Assembly (NCBI RefSeq): GCF_032121415.1
Contig: NZ_CP135079.1
Location: 6,634,001-6,698,000, forward strand
Reading direction: 5' to 3'
Source of the DNA: Streptomyces parvus
Lineage (GTDB): Bacteria; Actinomycetota; Actinomycetes; Streptomycetales; Streptomycetaceae
Length of the DNA: 64,000 nt
How positions within the stretch are numbered: the first letter of the stretch is position 1; each line of letters starts with the position of its first letter. Shown here one piece after another: positions 16,380 to 24,766 of this stretch. Both the position numbers and the translations under genes were made by a program. The notes under the pieces are model-generated. The model saw only the letters and a list, made by a program, of their open reading frames with translations. It had not been told where the DNA came from and ran no database searches.

Positions 16380-17834
16380 TCAGATTTCGACGCGTCCTGC
16401 GTCCAGGGCGGGGAGCCGGTCGGCGACGGCGGCGGTGAGCGCGTCGTCGTCCGCCAGGTCCGTCGCGCCCAGGACCCGCAGCAGTGCGCGTACCGTCTCG
16501 ACGGGCCGGTCCGCGGGCCGCCAGCAGGCGGCGAGGGTCTCGGCGGCGGGATCGGCAGGGGCGTCGGGTGCGCCGGTCCGGCGGGTGCTGTGCGCCCAGG
16601 CGGCGAGGGCGAGTTCGAGCACCGGGGTGCTCGCGCCGCGGGCGCGCAGTTCACGCAGGGCGGGCAGCCAGCGCTCGGTGATCTTCAGTGATGCGTCCGA
16701 GCCGATCTGCCGCAGCAGGTGGTGCATGGCGGGATTACGGAAGCGTACGACCAGGTCGTCGGCGTACGCTGCCGGGTCCGGGCCGCCCGCGGGGAGGGTG
16801 GGTGCGACCTCCGCGCACAGCGCCCGGACGAGAGGCTCGCCCCAGTCCGCCGCCATGGTCGCGGCGATCGTGGTGAGCCCCGCCGCCGCGCCGAGATGGG
16901 CCAGTGCGGAGTGGGAGCCGTTCAGGAGCCGCAGTTTGGTGAGCTGATAGGGCGCGACGTGCGGGACGAACAAGGCGCCGTCGAGCTCCCAGGGCGGCCG
17001 GGGCGCAATGAAGGAGTCCTCCAGCACCCACTGGCGGTACGGCTCACCTGTCACGGCGAGGGCGTCCCGCACTCCCAGCGCGGTGACGGTGGCCGCCCGG
17101 TCGGCTTCGCCGGTCGCGGGCACGATCCGGTCCACGACCGTCGCGGGGAAGGCGACGGCCTCGGCCATCCGGTCCAGGATCTCCGTGCGGTCCGGCCAGG
17201 CCGACGCACGGACGAAGTCGCGGACCGTGCGGGCCAGCGCCGCGCCGTTGTCCGCCATGTTGTCGCAGGACAGGACATTCACCGGGGGCGCGCCCGCCCG
17301 CATCCGGGCGGCCAGCCCGGCGGCCACGCGCCCGACGACCGTGGTGAGCTGCCCGCCGGTGGCGGCCGTGAGGTCGGCGGCGACGGGTGCGGCCGTGGTG
17401 TCGAGACCGCCGGTCGCGGAAGAACGGTGGTAGCCCTTCTCCGTCACGGTCAGCGTCACCACCGTGACCTCGGGGTCGGCGAGGAGGGCGTCGACGGCAC
17501 CGGCATCGGGGCCCATGGCCAGCGCACCGACGATGGAGCCCACGACGCGCGTGCGGTGTCCGTCCGGACGGCGTTCGGTGAGCGAGTACAGGCAGTCCTG
17601 GTTCCGCAGAGCGCGCACGGTCCCGGCCGACCGGGGCGCGACCGCGGTGATGCCCCACGGCTCGCCGGAGCGGGCCGCGGCATGCTCGGTGTACACGGCC
17701 TGGTGTGCCCGGTGGAAGGCGCCGAGGCCGAAGTGGACGATGCGGGTGCGCAGTTCGGCCGGGTCGACGGCAGGCCGCAGTGCGGGCGCGAGCCGCGGGA
17801 GGACCGCACGGCCCAGCAGGTCGTCGGCGCTCAC
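16380..17834 (-). CDS. Mannitol dehydrogenase family protein (fructuronate reductase-like)
   Basis: A 484-residue polyol-specific long-chain dehydrogenase: an N-terminal Rossmann region (IVHFGLGAFHRAHQAVY), the central DNMADNG segment, and the catalytic KLRLLNGSHSALA with Lys, Asn and His. Length matches mannonate oxidoreductase/mannitol 2-dehydrogenase (about 480-500). Likely reaction: NAD-dependent interconversion of D-fructuronate and D-mannonate. GTG 17834 overlaps the stop of the upstream dehydratase (GTGA). The same frame stays open far upstream but that is the shadow of the dehydratase gene. Confidence 0.87.
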   Translation of the reverse strand: MSADDLLGRAVLPRLAPALRPAVDPAELRTRIVHFGLGAFHRAHQAVYTEHAAARSGEPWGITAVAPRSAGTVRALRNQDCLYSLTERRPDGHRTRVVGSIVGALAMGPDAGAVDALLADPEVTVVTLTVTEKGYHRSSATGGLDTTAAPVAADLTAATGGQLTTVVGRVAAGLAARMRAGAPPVNVLSCDNMADNGAALARTVRDFVRASAWPDRTEILDRMAEAVAFPATVVDRIVPATGEADRAATVTALGVRDALAVTGEPYRQWVLEDSFIAPRPPWELDGALFVPHVAPYQLTKLRLLNGSHSALAHLGAAAGLTTIAATMAADWGEPLVRALCAEVAPTLPAGGPDPAAYADDLVVRFRNPAMHHLLRQIGSDASLKITERWLPALRELRARGASTPVLELALAAWAHSTRRTGAPDAPADPAAETLAACWRPADRPVETVRALLRVLGATDLADDDALTAAVADRLPALDAGRVEI

Positions 17835-19039
17835 CAGTCGTGCACCGACCCGTCGCGTCGGCGGGCGACCGGGAGGTAGCGCCGCTGGTAGGGGAAGCGC
17901 TCGGCCGCCTTCTCGTCGTACTCGACGCCGAGGCCCGGCTCCTGGGAGGGGTACAGCATGCCGTCGGCGAAGGTCACCCCCGTGCGGAAGACCTCGGCGG
18001 TCTCCTCGGCGTGGCCCATGTACTCCTGGATGCCGAAGTTCGGCACGGCGATGTCCAGGTGCACGGCGGCGGCCATGCTCACGGGCGAGAGGTCGGTCGC
18101 CCCGTGGGATCCGGTCCGCACCTGGTGGAGCGCGGCGAGGTCGAAGATCCGGCGCAGGTGGGTGATGCCGCCCGCGTGGACCACGGTGGTGCGCACGTAG
18201 TCGATGAGCTGTTCGGTGATGAGGTGTTGGACGTCCCAGATCGAGTTCATCACCTCGCCGACCGCGATGGGTGTGGTGGTGTGCTGCCGGATGAGCCGGA
18301 AGGACTCCTGGTTCTCGGCCGGGGTGGGGTCCTCCATCCAGAACAGGCGGGAGGCTTCGACGCTCTTGCCGAACCGGGCGGCCTCGTTCGGCGTGAGCCG
18401 GTGGTGCACGTCGTGCAGGAGGTGGAAGCCGAAGCCGAAGCGTTCCCGAACCGCTTCCAGGTACCTGGGCGCGAAGTCGAGGTAGGCGTCGGTGTCCCAG
18501 GGCTGCTCTTCCGGCAGCTCGGTGGCAGCCGGCTCGTAGACCTCGCCCTTGCGCACCCCGTACGTGCCCCCGACGTCGGGCACCGCGGCCTGGGCCCGCA
18601 CGGCCTTGTAGCCGAGCTCCAGATAGCGCTCGACGTCGTCGAGGAGCGAGGGCACGTCGGTGCCGCTGGCGTGTGAGTAGACCAGTACGCCGTCGCGCGA
18701 CCGGCCTCCGAGGAGCTGGTGGACGGGCAGGCCCGCCGTCTTGCCGAGGATGTCCCACAGGGCGGTGTCGACGGCGGCGATCGCCGTCATCGTGACGGGG
18801 CCGCGCCGCCAGTAGGCTCCCTTGTAGAGGTACTGCCACGTGTCCTCGATACGGCTCGGGTCCCTGCCGATCAGCAGCGGCACCACGTGGTCGCGCAGAT
18901 AGCCGGCCACGGCCAGCTCCCGGCCGTTGAGGGTGGCGTCGCCGAGGCCGGTCACTCCGTCCGTGGTGGTGATCCGCAGCGTGACGAAGGTCCGGCCGGG
19001 GGAGGCGACGAAGACCTCGACGCTTTCGATCCTGCTCAC
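17831..19039 (-). CDS. Enolase-superfamily sugar-acid dehydratase (mannonate dehydratase/RspA-like)
   Basis: A 402-residue member of the mandelate-racemase/ManD group. Visible features: AAVDTALWDILGK in the capping/barrel junction, metal ligands in HDVHH (Asp), FWMEDP (Glu) and AVGEVMNS (Glu), and the catalytic-loop GSHGATDLSPVS (His). Expected reaction: Mg-dependent dehydration of D-mannonate (or D-gluconate) to 2-keto-3-deoxygluconate. GTG 19039 has AAGGAG upstream; a longer frame would run into the operator. First gene of the leftward operon, diverging from gntR. Confidence 0.87.
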   Translation of the reverse strand: MSRIESVEVFVASPGRTFVTLRITTTDGVTGLGDATLNGRELAVAGYLRDHVVPLLIGRDPSRIEDTWQYLYKGAYWRRGPVTMTAIAAVDTALWDILGKTAGLPVHQLLGGRSRDGVLVYSHASGTDVPSLLDDVERYLELGYKAVRAQAAVPDVGGTYGVRKGEVYEPAATELPEEQPWDTDAYLDFAPRYLEAVRERFGFGFHLLHDVHHRLTPNEAARFGKSVEASRLFWMEDPTPAENQESFRLIRQHTTTPIAVGEVMNSIWDVQHLITEQLIDYVRTTVVHAGGITHLRRIFDLAALHQVRTGSHGATDLSPVSMAAAVHLDIAVPNFGIQEYMGHAEETAEVFRTGVTFADGMLYPSQEPGLGVEYDEKAAERFPYQRRYLPVARRRDGSVHDW

Positions 19040-19057
19040 AAGCACTCCTTGGTCGCG

Positions 19058-19079
19058 AAGTGCTTGTATACAAGCACTT
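19058..19079. promoter_or_regulatory. GntR operator: perfect 22-bp palindrome
   Basis: Half-site AAGTGCTTGTA followed immediately by its exact complement, centred on GTATAC. It lies between the divergent dehydratase (start 19039) and gntR (start 19129), the position expected for an operator controlling both. A partial extra half-site (CAAGCACTTGTAT) overlaps its right arm. Confidence 0.8.
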
Positions 19080-19128
19080 GTATCGCAGAACGGCAATACG
19101 TGATCCCTGCTCTACGTACGATGTGTCC

Positions 19129-19839
19129 ATGGCTCAAACGAACGGGCGGACGAACCGGCGCGCTATCTACCTGAAGCTGCGCCAGATGGTCCTGACCCTC
19201 GAACTCGCTCCAGGCGCCGCGCTCTCGGAGAATGAACTCGCCGCCTCGATGGGTGTCAGTCGCACACCGGTACGGGAGAGCCTGATCCTGCTGGCCCAGG
19301 ATGGCCTGGTGCAGGTCTTCCCCAAGATCGGATCGTTCGTCTCCCGGGTCGATCCGGCCCAGGTCGCCGACGCGCAATTCCTTCGGGAAGCGGTGGAACT
19401 CGCCTCGCTGGACGACCTGCCCGCACGGCTCGACCCGGCGGTCGTAGGGGAGCTGCGGGACAACCTCGACCGGCAGCGCCGCGCGGACCTCGGCCTGGAG
19501 GAGTTCTTCGATCTGGACGAGGCGTTCCACCACGGCCTGATGCGGTTGAGCGGGCACGGGAATGTCTGGACCACCGTCGCCGCCGCCAAGGGGCACCTCG
19601 ACCGGGCGCGCCGCCTCGGCCTCCACGAGAACGAGTCCCCGGCCGTGTTCGTGGCCCAGCACCGGGAGATCTTCGACGCGATCACCGGAGGGAACGCGCC
19701 GCTCGCCCGGACGGCCATGCGGACACATCTGCGCGCCGTCTTCGATGACATCGAACGCATCCGCGCGCACTCCCCCGAGCTGTTCGCCGCCGACGCCTCG
19801 TCCGTGCCTGTCAGGCGCAACATCGTGGTCTGGGAGTGA
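19129..19839 (+). CDS. GntR family transcriptional regulator (FadR subfamily)
   Basis: A 236-residue regulator: winged HTH at about 10-75 (LSENELAASMGVSRTPVRESLILLAQDGLV), then an all-helical FCD ligand domain with the metal-site pattern DEAFHHGLM and QHREIFDAI. ATG 19129 was chosen because the HTH begins shortly after it; a longer frame from 19060 would overlap the operator. It most likely represses the hexuronate/idonate operon to its left and itself, released by a sugar-acid intermediate. Confidence 0.9.
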   Translation: MAQTNGRTNRRAIYLKLRQMVLTLELAPGAALSENELAASMGVSRTPVRESLILLAQDGLVQVFPKIGSFVSRVDPAQVADAQFLREAVELASLDDLPARLDPAVVGELRDNLDRQRRADLGLEEFFDLDEAFHHGLMRLSGHGNVWTTVAAAKGHLDRARRLGLHENESPAVFVAQHREIFDAITGGNAPLARTAMRTHLRAVFDDIERIRAHSPELFAADASSVPVRRNIVVWE

Positions 19840-19925
19840 CCCCGCCGCTCACCCCGGCCCCGGCCGCCCCACCCTCACCGGGCAGCCGCGGCCGCTGCCC
19901 GGGATGCCTCTGCTGCTCGTAGAAG

Positions 19926-20000
19926 CTGCGCCGCCTCGAACTGATCGCGCACATCGACCGGTTGGCCAAGGAGGGCGGTCAGGTCGTCTGCGCCACGCAC
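19926..20000 (+). pseudogene. Remnant of an AAA/ABC-type ATPase gene
   Basis: Twenty-five codons read RRLELIAHIDRLAKEGGQ and VVCATH, matching the D-loop/switch region (LL..L...G.QVV.ATHSP) near the C-terminus of stand-alone actinobacterial AAA ATPases. No Walker A, Walker B or start is present nearby, and the match ends abruptly after the His. The surrounding 19840-20062 gap holds nothing else recognisable, so this is a decayed fragment, perhaps from recombination. Confidence 0.45.
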
Positions 20001-20062
20001 CGGCGGGGAACTCGGCAGCGAGCTCTTCACCACCGTTCTGCAACGATCTGTCCCGCCGCTCC

Positions 20063-20965
20063 TCAGAGCGCCCCCCGGTCGGCGAGATCGGTCACCACAT
20101 CGCGGACCGCGTGCAGGGCGGGGTTGTCGTCGCCCGCCCGCCAGGCCGCGACGAGTTCGACCGGCTCCCCCTCGACCCCGACGAGCGGGCGCAGCACGAC
20201 ACCGTCCAGCTTGAGCGCCTCCGCCGCCCGGGGCACCAGGGCGAGCCCCAGCTCCGCGCGCACCAGCGCGAGGATCGTGTGCACCTGGCTCAGGTAGTGA
20301 ACGTAGCGCGGCACGACCTCCGCCTGGCGGAAGACCCCGACCAGCACCTCGTAGAAGTAGCGTGCCTCGGCGGGTGAGTACATGACGAACGGCTCTCCGT
20401 CGAGGTCACGGATGTGCGGCGTGCGGTCCGGTTCGGCGAGCGGATGGCCGACGGGCGTCGCGAGGAGAAGGGACTCGCGGTGCAGCGGGCGGTGCGCGAT
20501 CCCGGTGCCGGGCACCGGCGGGCGAACGAGCCCCAGGTCCAGTTCTCCGGAGCGCAGTTCCTCCAGTTGCGCTCCGGACACCCGCTCGCGCAGAACCAGG
20601 CCGACGCCGGGCAGCCTGGCGTGGATGGCCCCCACGATGCCGTCGAGCACGGAGTGCGCCGCTGACCCCGTGAATCCGAGCGCTACGGTCCCGACCTCGC
20701 CCGCGAGCGTCCGCCGTACGGACAGCGCCGCCTGCTCGGTGAGCCCGAGGATACGCCGGGCGTCGCCGAGGAACGCCATCCCCGCCGCGGTGAGCCGGAC
20801 GGACCGTCCGGCACGGTCGAACAACTGGACACCCAACTCCCGCTCCAGGAGCTGGATGCGCCGGGACAGGGGCGGCTGCGTCATCGACAGTCGTTCCGCC
20901 GCCCGTCCGTAGTGGAGCGTCTCCGCGACGGCCACGAAACTCTCCAGCTGACTCAAGGTGAACAT
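20063..20965 (-). CDS. LysR family transcriptional regulator
   Basis: A 300-residue LTTR: N-terminal HTH (LSQLESFVAVAETLHYGRAAERLSMTQPPLSRRIQLLE) and a C-terminal two-lobed effector domain. It diverges from kdgD with a 110-bp intergenic region, the classic LysR geometry, so it probably activates kdgD and the aldehyde dehydrogenase in response to a glucarate-pathway metabolite (inference from position). Confidence 0.9.
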   Translation of the reverse strand: MFTLSQLESFVAVAETLHYGRAAERLSMTQPPLSRRIQLLERELGVQLFDRAGRSVRLTAAGMAFLGDARRILGLTEQAALSVRRTLAGEVGTVALGFTGSAAHSVLDGIVGAIHARLPGVGLVLRERVSGAQLEELRSGELDLGLVRPPVPGTGIAHRPLHRESLLLATPVGHPLAEPDRTPHIRDLDGEPFVMYSPAEARYFYEVLVGVFRQAEVVPRYVHYLSQVHTILALVRAELGLALVPRAAEALKLDGVVLRPLVGVEGEPVELVAAWRAGDDNPALHAVRDVVTDLADRGAL

Positions 20966-21075
20966 CGATCCAGTATGCGCATCAGTCGATGCGTAAGAAG
21001 TGTTGGACGTGCATCAGTTTCGTTCCTATGGTCATCGAAATCGCTGTTCTGCACGTCCTGCGGAAGGAAACGTTC

Positions 21076-21999
21076 ATGTCCACCCACACCCCGACCGAGC
21101 TCGCCGAACGCCTCGGCTCCGGGCTGCTGTCGTTTCCCGTCACCCACTTCACCCCCGAACTGGCGTTCGATGAGGCCGCCTACCGGGAGAACATCACCCG
21201 CATGAGCCAGTACGACGTCGCCGCACTGTTCGCGGCCGGCGGGACCGGGGAGTTCTTCTCCCTGACCACGCAGGAGGTCGGCACCGTACTGCGGGCCGCC
21301 GTGGAGAGCGCCCCCTCCGGCACGCCGATCCTCGCTCCGGCCGGGCACGGCACCGCGCAGGCGGTCGCCATGGCACGCGAAGCCGAGGCGGTCGGCGCCG
21401 ACGGTGTCCTGCTCTTCCCGCCTTACCTGACCGAGGCATCCGCGGACGGTCTGACCGCCCACGTGCGGGCGGTCTGCGAGGCCACGTCGCTCGGGGTGGT
21501 CCTCTACAGCCGCGCCAATGCCGTCTACAGCGCCGACACGGTGGCCGCGCTCGCCGACACCTGCCCCAACCTGATCGGCCTGAAGGACGGGGTCGGCGAC
21601 CTGGAGAGGATCACTCAGATCCGCTCGCGGCTCGCGGACCGCCTGGTGTACATCGGCGGCCTGCCGACTGCCGAGACGTTCGCGCTGCCTTACCTGGAAC
21701 TGGGTGCCACGACCTACAGCTCCGCCATCTTCAACTTCCTCCCCGACTTCGCCCTGACCTTTTACAAGGCGGTCCTGGCGCGGGACCGGCCGCAGGTCCA
21801 GGACCTGCTCGACCGGGTCGTGCTCCCCTACACCGCGATCCGCGACCGCAAGCCGGGATACGCGGTCAGCATCGTCAAGGCCGGCATGGAACTGACCGGG
21901 CACCCCGCCGGTCCGGTACGGCCGCCGCTGACCGACCTGGACGACGCCGAGCGGGAACTGCTCGCCGGAGTCATCGAAGCCTCACGCGCCGTCGCCTGA
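21076..21999 (+). CDS. kdgD: 5-dehydro-4-deoxyglucarate dehydratase
   Basis: A 307-residue member of the dihydrodipicolinate-synthase family. The Schiff-base Lys is in LIGLKDGVGDL, the barrel Tyr in VVLYSRANAVY, and the substrate-loop GGTGEFFSLT replaces the GTTGE of DapA, as in KdgD. Reaction: 5-dehydro-4-deoxy-D-glucarate to 2,5-dioxopentanoate, CO2 and water. ATG 21076 follows GGAAGGAAACG; an upstream in-frame start would extend into the LysR promoter. The next gene supplies the following pathway step. Confidence 0.88.
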   Translation: MSTHTPTELAERLGSGLLSFPVTHFTPELAFDEAAYRENITRMSQYDVAALFAAGGTGEFFSLTTQEVGTVLRAAVESAPSGTPILAPAGHGTAQAVAMAREAEAVGADGVLLFPPYLTEASADGLTAHVRAVCEATSLGVVLYSRANAVYSADTVAALADTCPNLIGLKDGVGDLERITQIRSRLADRLVYIGGLPTAETFALPYLELGATTYSSAIFNFLPDFALTFYKAVLARDRPQVQDLLDRVVLPYTAIRDRKPGYAVSIVKAGMELTGHPAGPVRPPLTDLDDAERELLAGVIEASRAVA

Positions 22000-22032
22000 C
22001 ACGTGTCGCCTCACCAAGGAAAGGAGCCCCCC

Positions 22033-23649
22033 GTGTCCGACCTGCCCCGGACCCGCCCCACAGGCGCGATGGTCATCGGCACCCGCCCCGTCACCGGTAC
22101 AGGAGAAGAGATCCGGTCCGTCGACCCCCGTACCGGACAGCCGATCGAACCCGGCTACCCGGCCGCGTCGGCCGACCAGGCCGACCGGGCCTGCGAACTG
22201 GCCCGGGAAGCCTCGACCGCGTACCGCACGACCACCCCCCAACGGCGAGCCGCCTTCCTCGACCGCATCGCGGACCTGCTCGACACGGAGCGGGACGCAC
22301 TGGTGGAACGGGCCCACACCGAGACCGCGCTGCCCCGCCCCCGGCTCACCGGCGAGGTCGGGCGCACCAGCGCCCAGCTGCGCCTGTTCGCCGCGGAGCT
22401 GCGGGCCGGCGTGTGGCAGGGAGCCCGCATCGATCCGGCGCAGCCGGACCGCCGGCCGCTGCCGCGCGCCGACATCCGCCAGCGCCGGACAGCCATCGGC
22501 CCCGTCGTCGTCTTCGGCGCCAGCAACTTCCCCCTGGCCTTCTCCACCGCCGGGGGCGACACCGCATCCGCACTGGCCGCCGGATGCCCGGTCATCGTCA
22601 AGGCCCACCAGGCCCACCTGGGCACGGCCGAGCTGGTGGCACGTGTCGTCAGCCGGGCGGCCGCCGAGACCGGCATGCCCGAAGGCGTCTTCTCCCAGCT
22701 CGTCGGCAGCGGCACGGAGCTGGGGACCAGGCTGGTCAGCGATCCTCGGGTGCGCGCCATCGGCTTCACCGGTTCCCGCTCCGGCGGACTGGCGATAGCC
22801 GCCGCGGCCGCCGCCCGGCCCGTACCGATCCCCGTCTACGCGGAGATGAGCAGCATCAACCCGGTTCTGCTCCTCCCAGGGGCGCTCAAGGCCCGGGGCG
22901 CGGAGCTGGGGGCCGCTTTCGCCGCATCGCTGACCCTGGGAGCCGGGCAGTTCTGCACCAACCCCGGGCTCGTCCTCGCCGTGGCGGGCCCCGGCCTGGA
23001 CGCCTTCACCGCGGCCGCCACCGAGGCCGTCGCCGCGGACCCCGGTGCCACGATGCTCACCCCGGCCATTGCCCGCCACTACGCCGCCTCCGGCGACGCC
23101 GTGGCGGGACAGGACGGCGTCGAGGAGGCCGGCCGCGGCGGCGAGGGGGACGGCGCGGCCTGCGGCCGGGCCCGGCTGCTCACCGTGGACGGCAGGCGCT
23201 TCGCCGGTGACCCCGCGCTGCAGACCGAGGTCTTCGGCGCGACGTCGCTGATCGTCCGGTGCGCGGACCTCGACGAGCTGACAGCCGTCCTGGGCGTGCT
23301 GGAGGGACAGCTCACGGCCACCGTGCACGCCGACGACGCCGATCTGCCGCTCGCCGGGCGGCTCCTGCCGCTTCTGGAGGAGCTCGCCGGGCGTGTGCTC
23401 TTCAACGGCTGGCCCACCGGCGTCGAGGTCGGCCACGCGATGGTGCACGGCGGGCCCTTCCCGGCCACGACCGACCCGCGCGGCACGTCCGTGGGAACCC
23501 TCGCGATCGAGCGGTTCCTCCGGCCCGTCGCCTACCAGGACGTTCCCGATGCCCTGCTGCCCGACGAGCTGCGGGACGGAAATCCGCTCGGCGTATGGCG
23601 TCGGCTCGACGGTGCGCCCAGCCGGGCCCCACTCACCGACGAGCGCTGA
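22033..23649 (+). CDS. Aldehyde dehydrogenase (NADP+), 2,5-dioxovalerate dehydrogenase-like
   Basis: A 538-residue ALDH. The cofactor region has VVVFGASNFPLAFS and GFTGSRSGG; the catalytic Cys is in LGAGQFCTNPG, the general-base Glu in YAEMSSINP. The unusual GASNFP and long C-terminus are those of 2-oxoglutarate-semialdehyde dehydrogenases paired with KdgD. Reaction: 2,5-dioxopentanoate to 2-oxoglutarate. GTG 22033 has AAGGAG 8 bases upstream. Only 33 bases follow the kdgD stop, so they are co-transcribed. An Ala/Glu/Gly-rich insertion lies near residues 357-375. Confidence 0.88.
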   Translation: MSDLPRTRPTGAMVIGTRPVTGTGEEIRSVDPRTGQPIEPGYPAASADQADRACELAREASTAYRTTTPQRRAAFLDRIADLLDTERDALVERAHTETALPRPRLTGEVGRTSAQLRLFAAELRAGVWQGARIDPAQPDRRPLPRADIRQRRTAIGPVVVFGASNFPLAFSTAGGDTASALAAGCPVIVKAHQAHLGTAELVARVVSRAAAETGMPEGVFSQLVGSGTELGTRLVSDPRVRAIGFTGSRSGGLAIAAAAAARPVPIPVYAEMSSINPVLLLPGALKARGAELGAAFAASLTLGAGQFCTNPGLVLAVAGPGLDAFTAAATEAVAADPGATMLTPAIARHYAASGDAVAGQDGVEEAGRGGEGDGAACGRARLLTVDGRRFAGDPALQTEVFGATSLIVRCADLDELTAVLGVLEGQLTATVHADDADLPLAGRLLPLLEELAGRVLFNGWPTGVEVGHAMVHGGPFPATTDPRGTSVGTLAIERFLRPVAYQDVPDALLPDELRDGNPLGVWRRLDGAPSRAPLTDER

Positions 23650-23653
23650 TCCC

Positions 23654-23694
23654 CGGGCCCCGGCCGGGACGTCGCGCCTCCCGGCCGGGCCCCG
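23654..23694 (+). terminator. Terminator after the aldehyde dehydrogenase gene
   Basis: A 15-bp GC-rich stem with one mismatch (GGGCCCCGGCCGGGA against TCCCGGCCGGGCCCC) within 45 bases of the stop codon. It separates the glucarate-type operon from the ABC transporter operon. Confidence 0.6.
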
Positions 23695-23887
23695 AACCGC
23701 CTTCGAACGTATTCCTTCCAGAGTCGTGAGGACGAAATGACTGCACGAACGCTTTCGCCGCTCCCCGGCGGCCACGACGCCCGGATCACGCGGCCGCCGC
23801 ACGCACTTTCCCATCCCCGTCCCGCTTCCTCGCTGACAGCCCCCGCGGCGCTGCTCCCGCGCGACGCGCTCTGTGGGAGGTACTTCC

Positions 23888-24745
23888 ATGGCGACTTCTG
23901 ATCTGCGCAGCCCCGACCGCGACGCCCCCGAGCGGCCTCTCCCGGCGCCGGAGCCCGCCGAGGCAAGGAAACCGAGTGCCGCCTTCCACCGTGAGTCGTG
24001 GGTGGCCGCCGCCAAAGCAGCCGTGGGGATCATCGGCCTCTTCGTGGTCTGGGAGCTGCTGGTCCTGGTCATCGACCCGCCGGACTATCTTTTCGTCGGC
24101 CCTCTCTCGGCCTTCGCCGAGCTGATCGAGCGCCCCGGCTACTTCGCGGACAACACCTTCGTCACGCTCCAGGAAGCGCTCGCCGGCTTCGCGCTCGGCA
24201 CGGCCCTCGGCGTGCTGTGCGGTGCGACTCTGCACTACTCGAGCACCGCGCGCAGTTTCCTCTATCCGGCGCTCATCGCGATCGACACCATTCCCAAGGT
24301 CGCGCTCGCCCCGCTGTTCATCGTGTGGTTCGGATTCGGCTTCGAGTCGAAGGCGTTCGTCGCCATGGCCATCGCCTTCTTCCCGCTGGTGATCAACACC
24401 TTCGACGGCCTCAGTTCGGTCCCGCACGAACTTCAGGAACTGGCCCGTATCAACCGGGCCTCCGCCTGGAAGAAGATGGTGAAGATCGACTTCGTCTACG
24501 CGATCCCCTCCATCTTCTCCGGGGCGAAGATCTCCATCTCCCTCGCGGTGGGCGGAGCGGTCGTCGGGGAGTTCATCGCCGGCTCGAAGGGGCTCGGGTA
24601 CGTCATCCTCCTCGCCAACAGCCAGGTGGACCTCCCGTCGATGTTCGCGGCCTTCATCGTCCTCGCCGCCATCGCCTTGGCCCTGTTCTTCGTCGTCGAC
24701 TACGCGGGCCGGAAGCTGGCCCCGTGGAAGAACCACGCGAAGTGA
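23888..24745 (+). CDS. ABC transporter permease (SsuC/TauC-type)
   Basis: A 285-residue permease with about six spans and the EAA-type loop (LQELARINRASAWKKMVKIDFVYAIPSIFSG). A 40-residue charged N-terminus precedes the first span. Relatives import sulfonates, nitrate, pyrimidine precursors and similar small molecules. ATG 23888 follows GGGAGGTACTTCC. First gene of an operon with the binding protein and ATPase. Confidence 0.9.
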   Translation: MATSDLRSPDRDAPERPLPAPEPAEARKPSAAFHRESWVAAAKAAVGIIGLFVVWELLVLVIDPPDYLFVGPLSAFAELIERPGYFADNTFVTLQEALAGFALGTALGVLCGATLHYSSTARSFLYPALIAIDTIPKVALAPLFIVWFGFGFESKAFVAMAIAFFPLVINTFDGLSSVPHELQELARINRASAWKKMVKIDFVYAIPSIFSGAKISISLAVGGAVVGEFIAGSKGLGYVILLANSQVDLPSMFAAFIVLAAIALALFFVVDYAGRKLAPWKNHAK

Positions 24746-24766
24746 CCACGGGATCGGAGGCTGAAA

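Noticed and set aside
14601..16691. Long plus-strand frame opposite the MFS transporter
   Set aside because: Gly/Glu/Asp/Gln-rich composition typical of antisense of high-GC genes; no domain, no ribosome-binding site.
16380..19130. A single continuous minus-strand frame of over 900 codons spanning two enzymes
   Set aside because: The part upstream of 17834 is Arg/Pro/His-rich shadow of the enolase-superfamily gene read in another frame; a GTGA overlap at 17831-17834 gives the true start.
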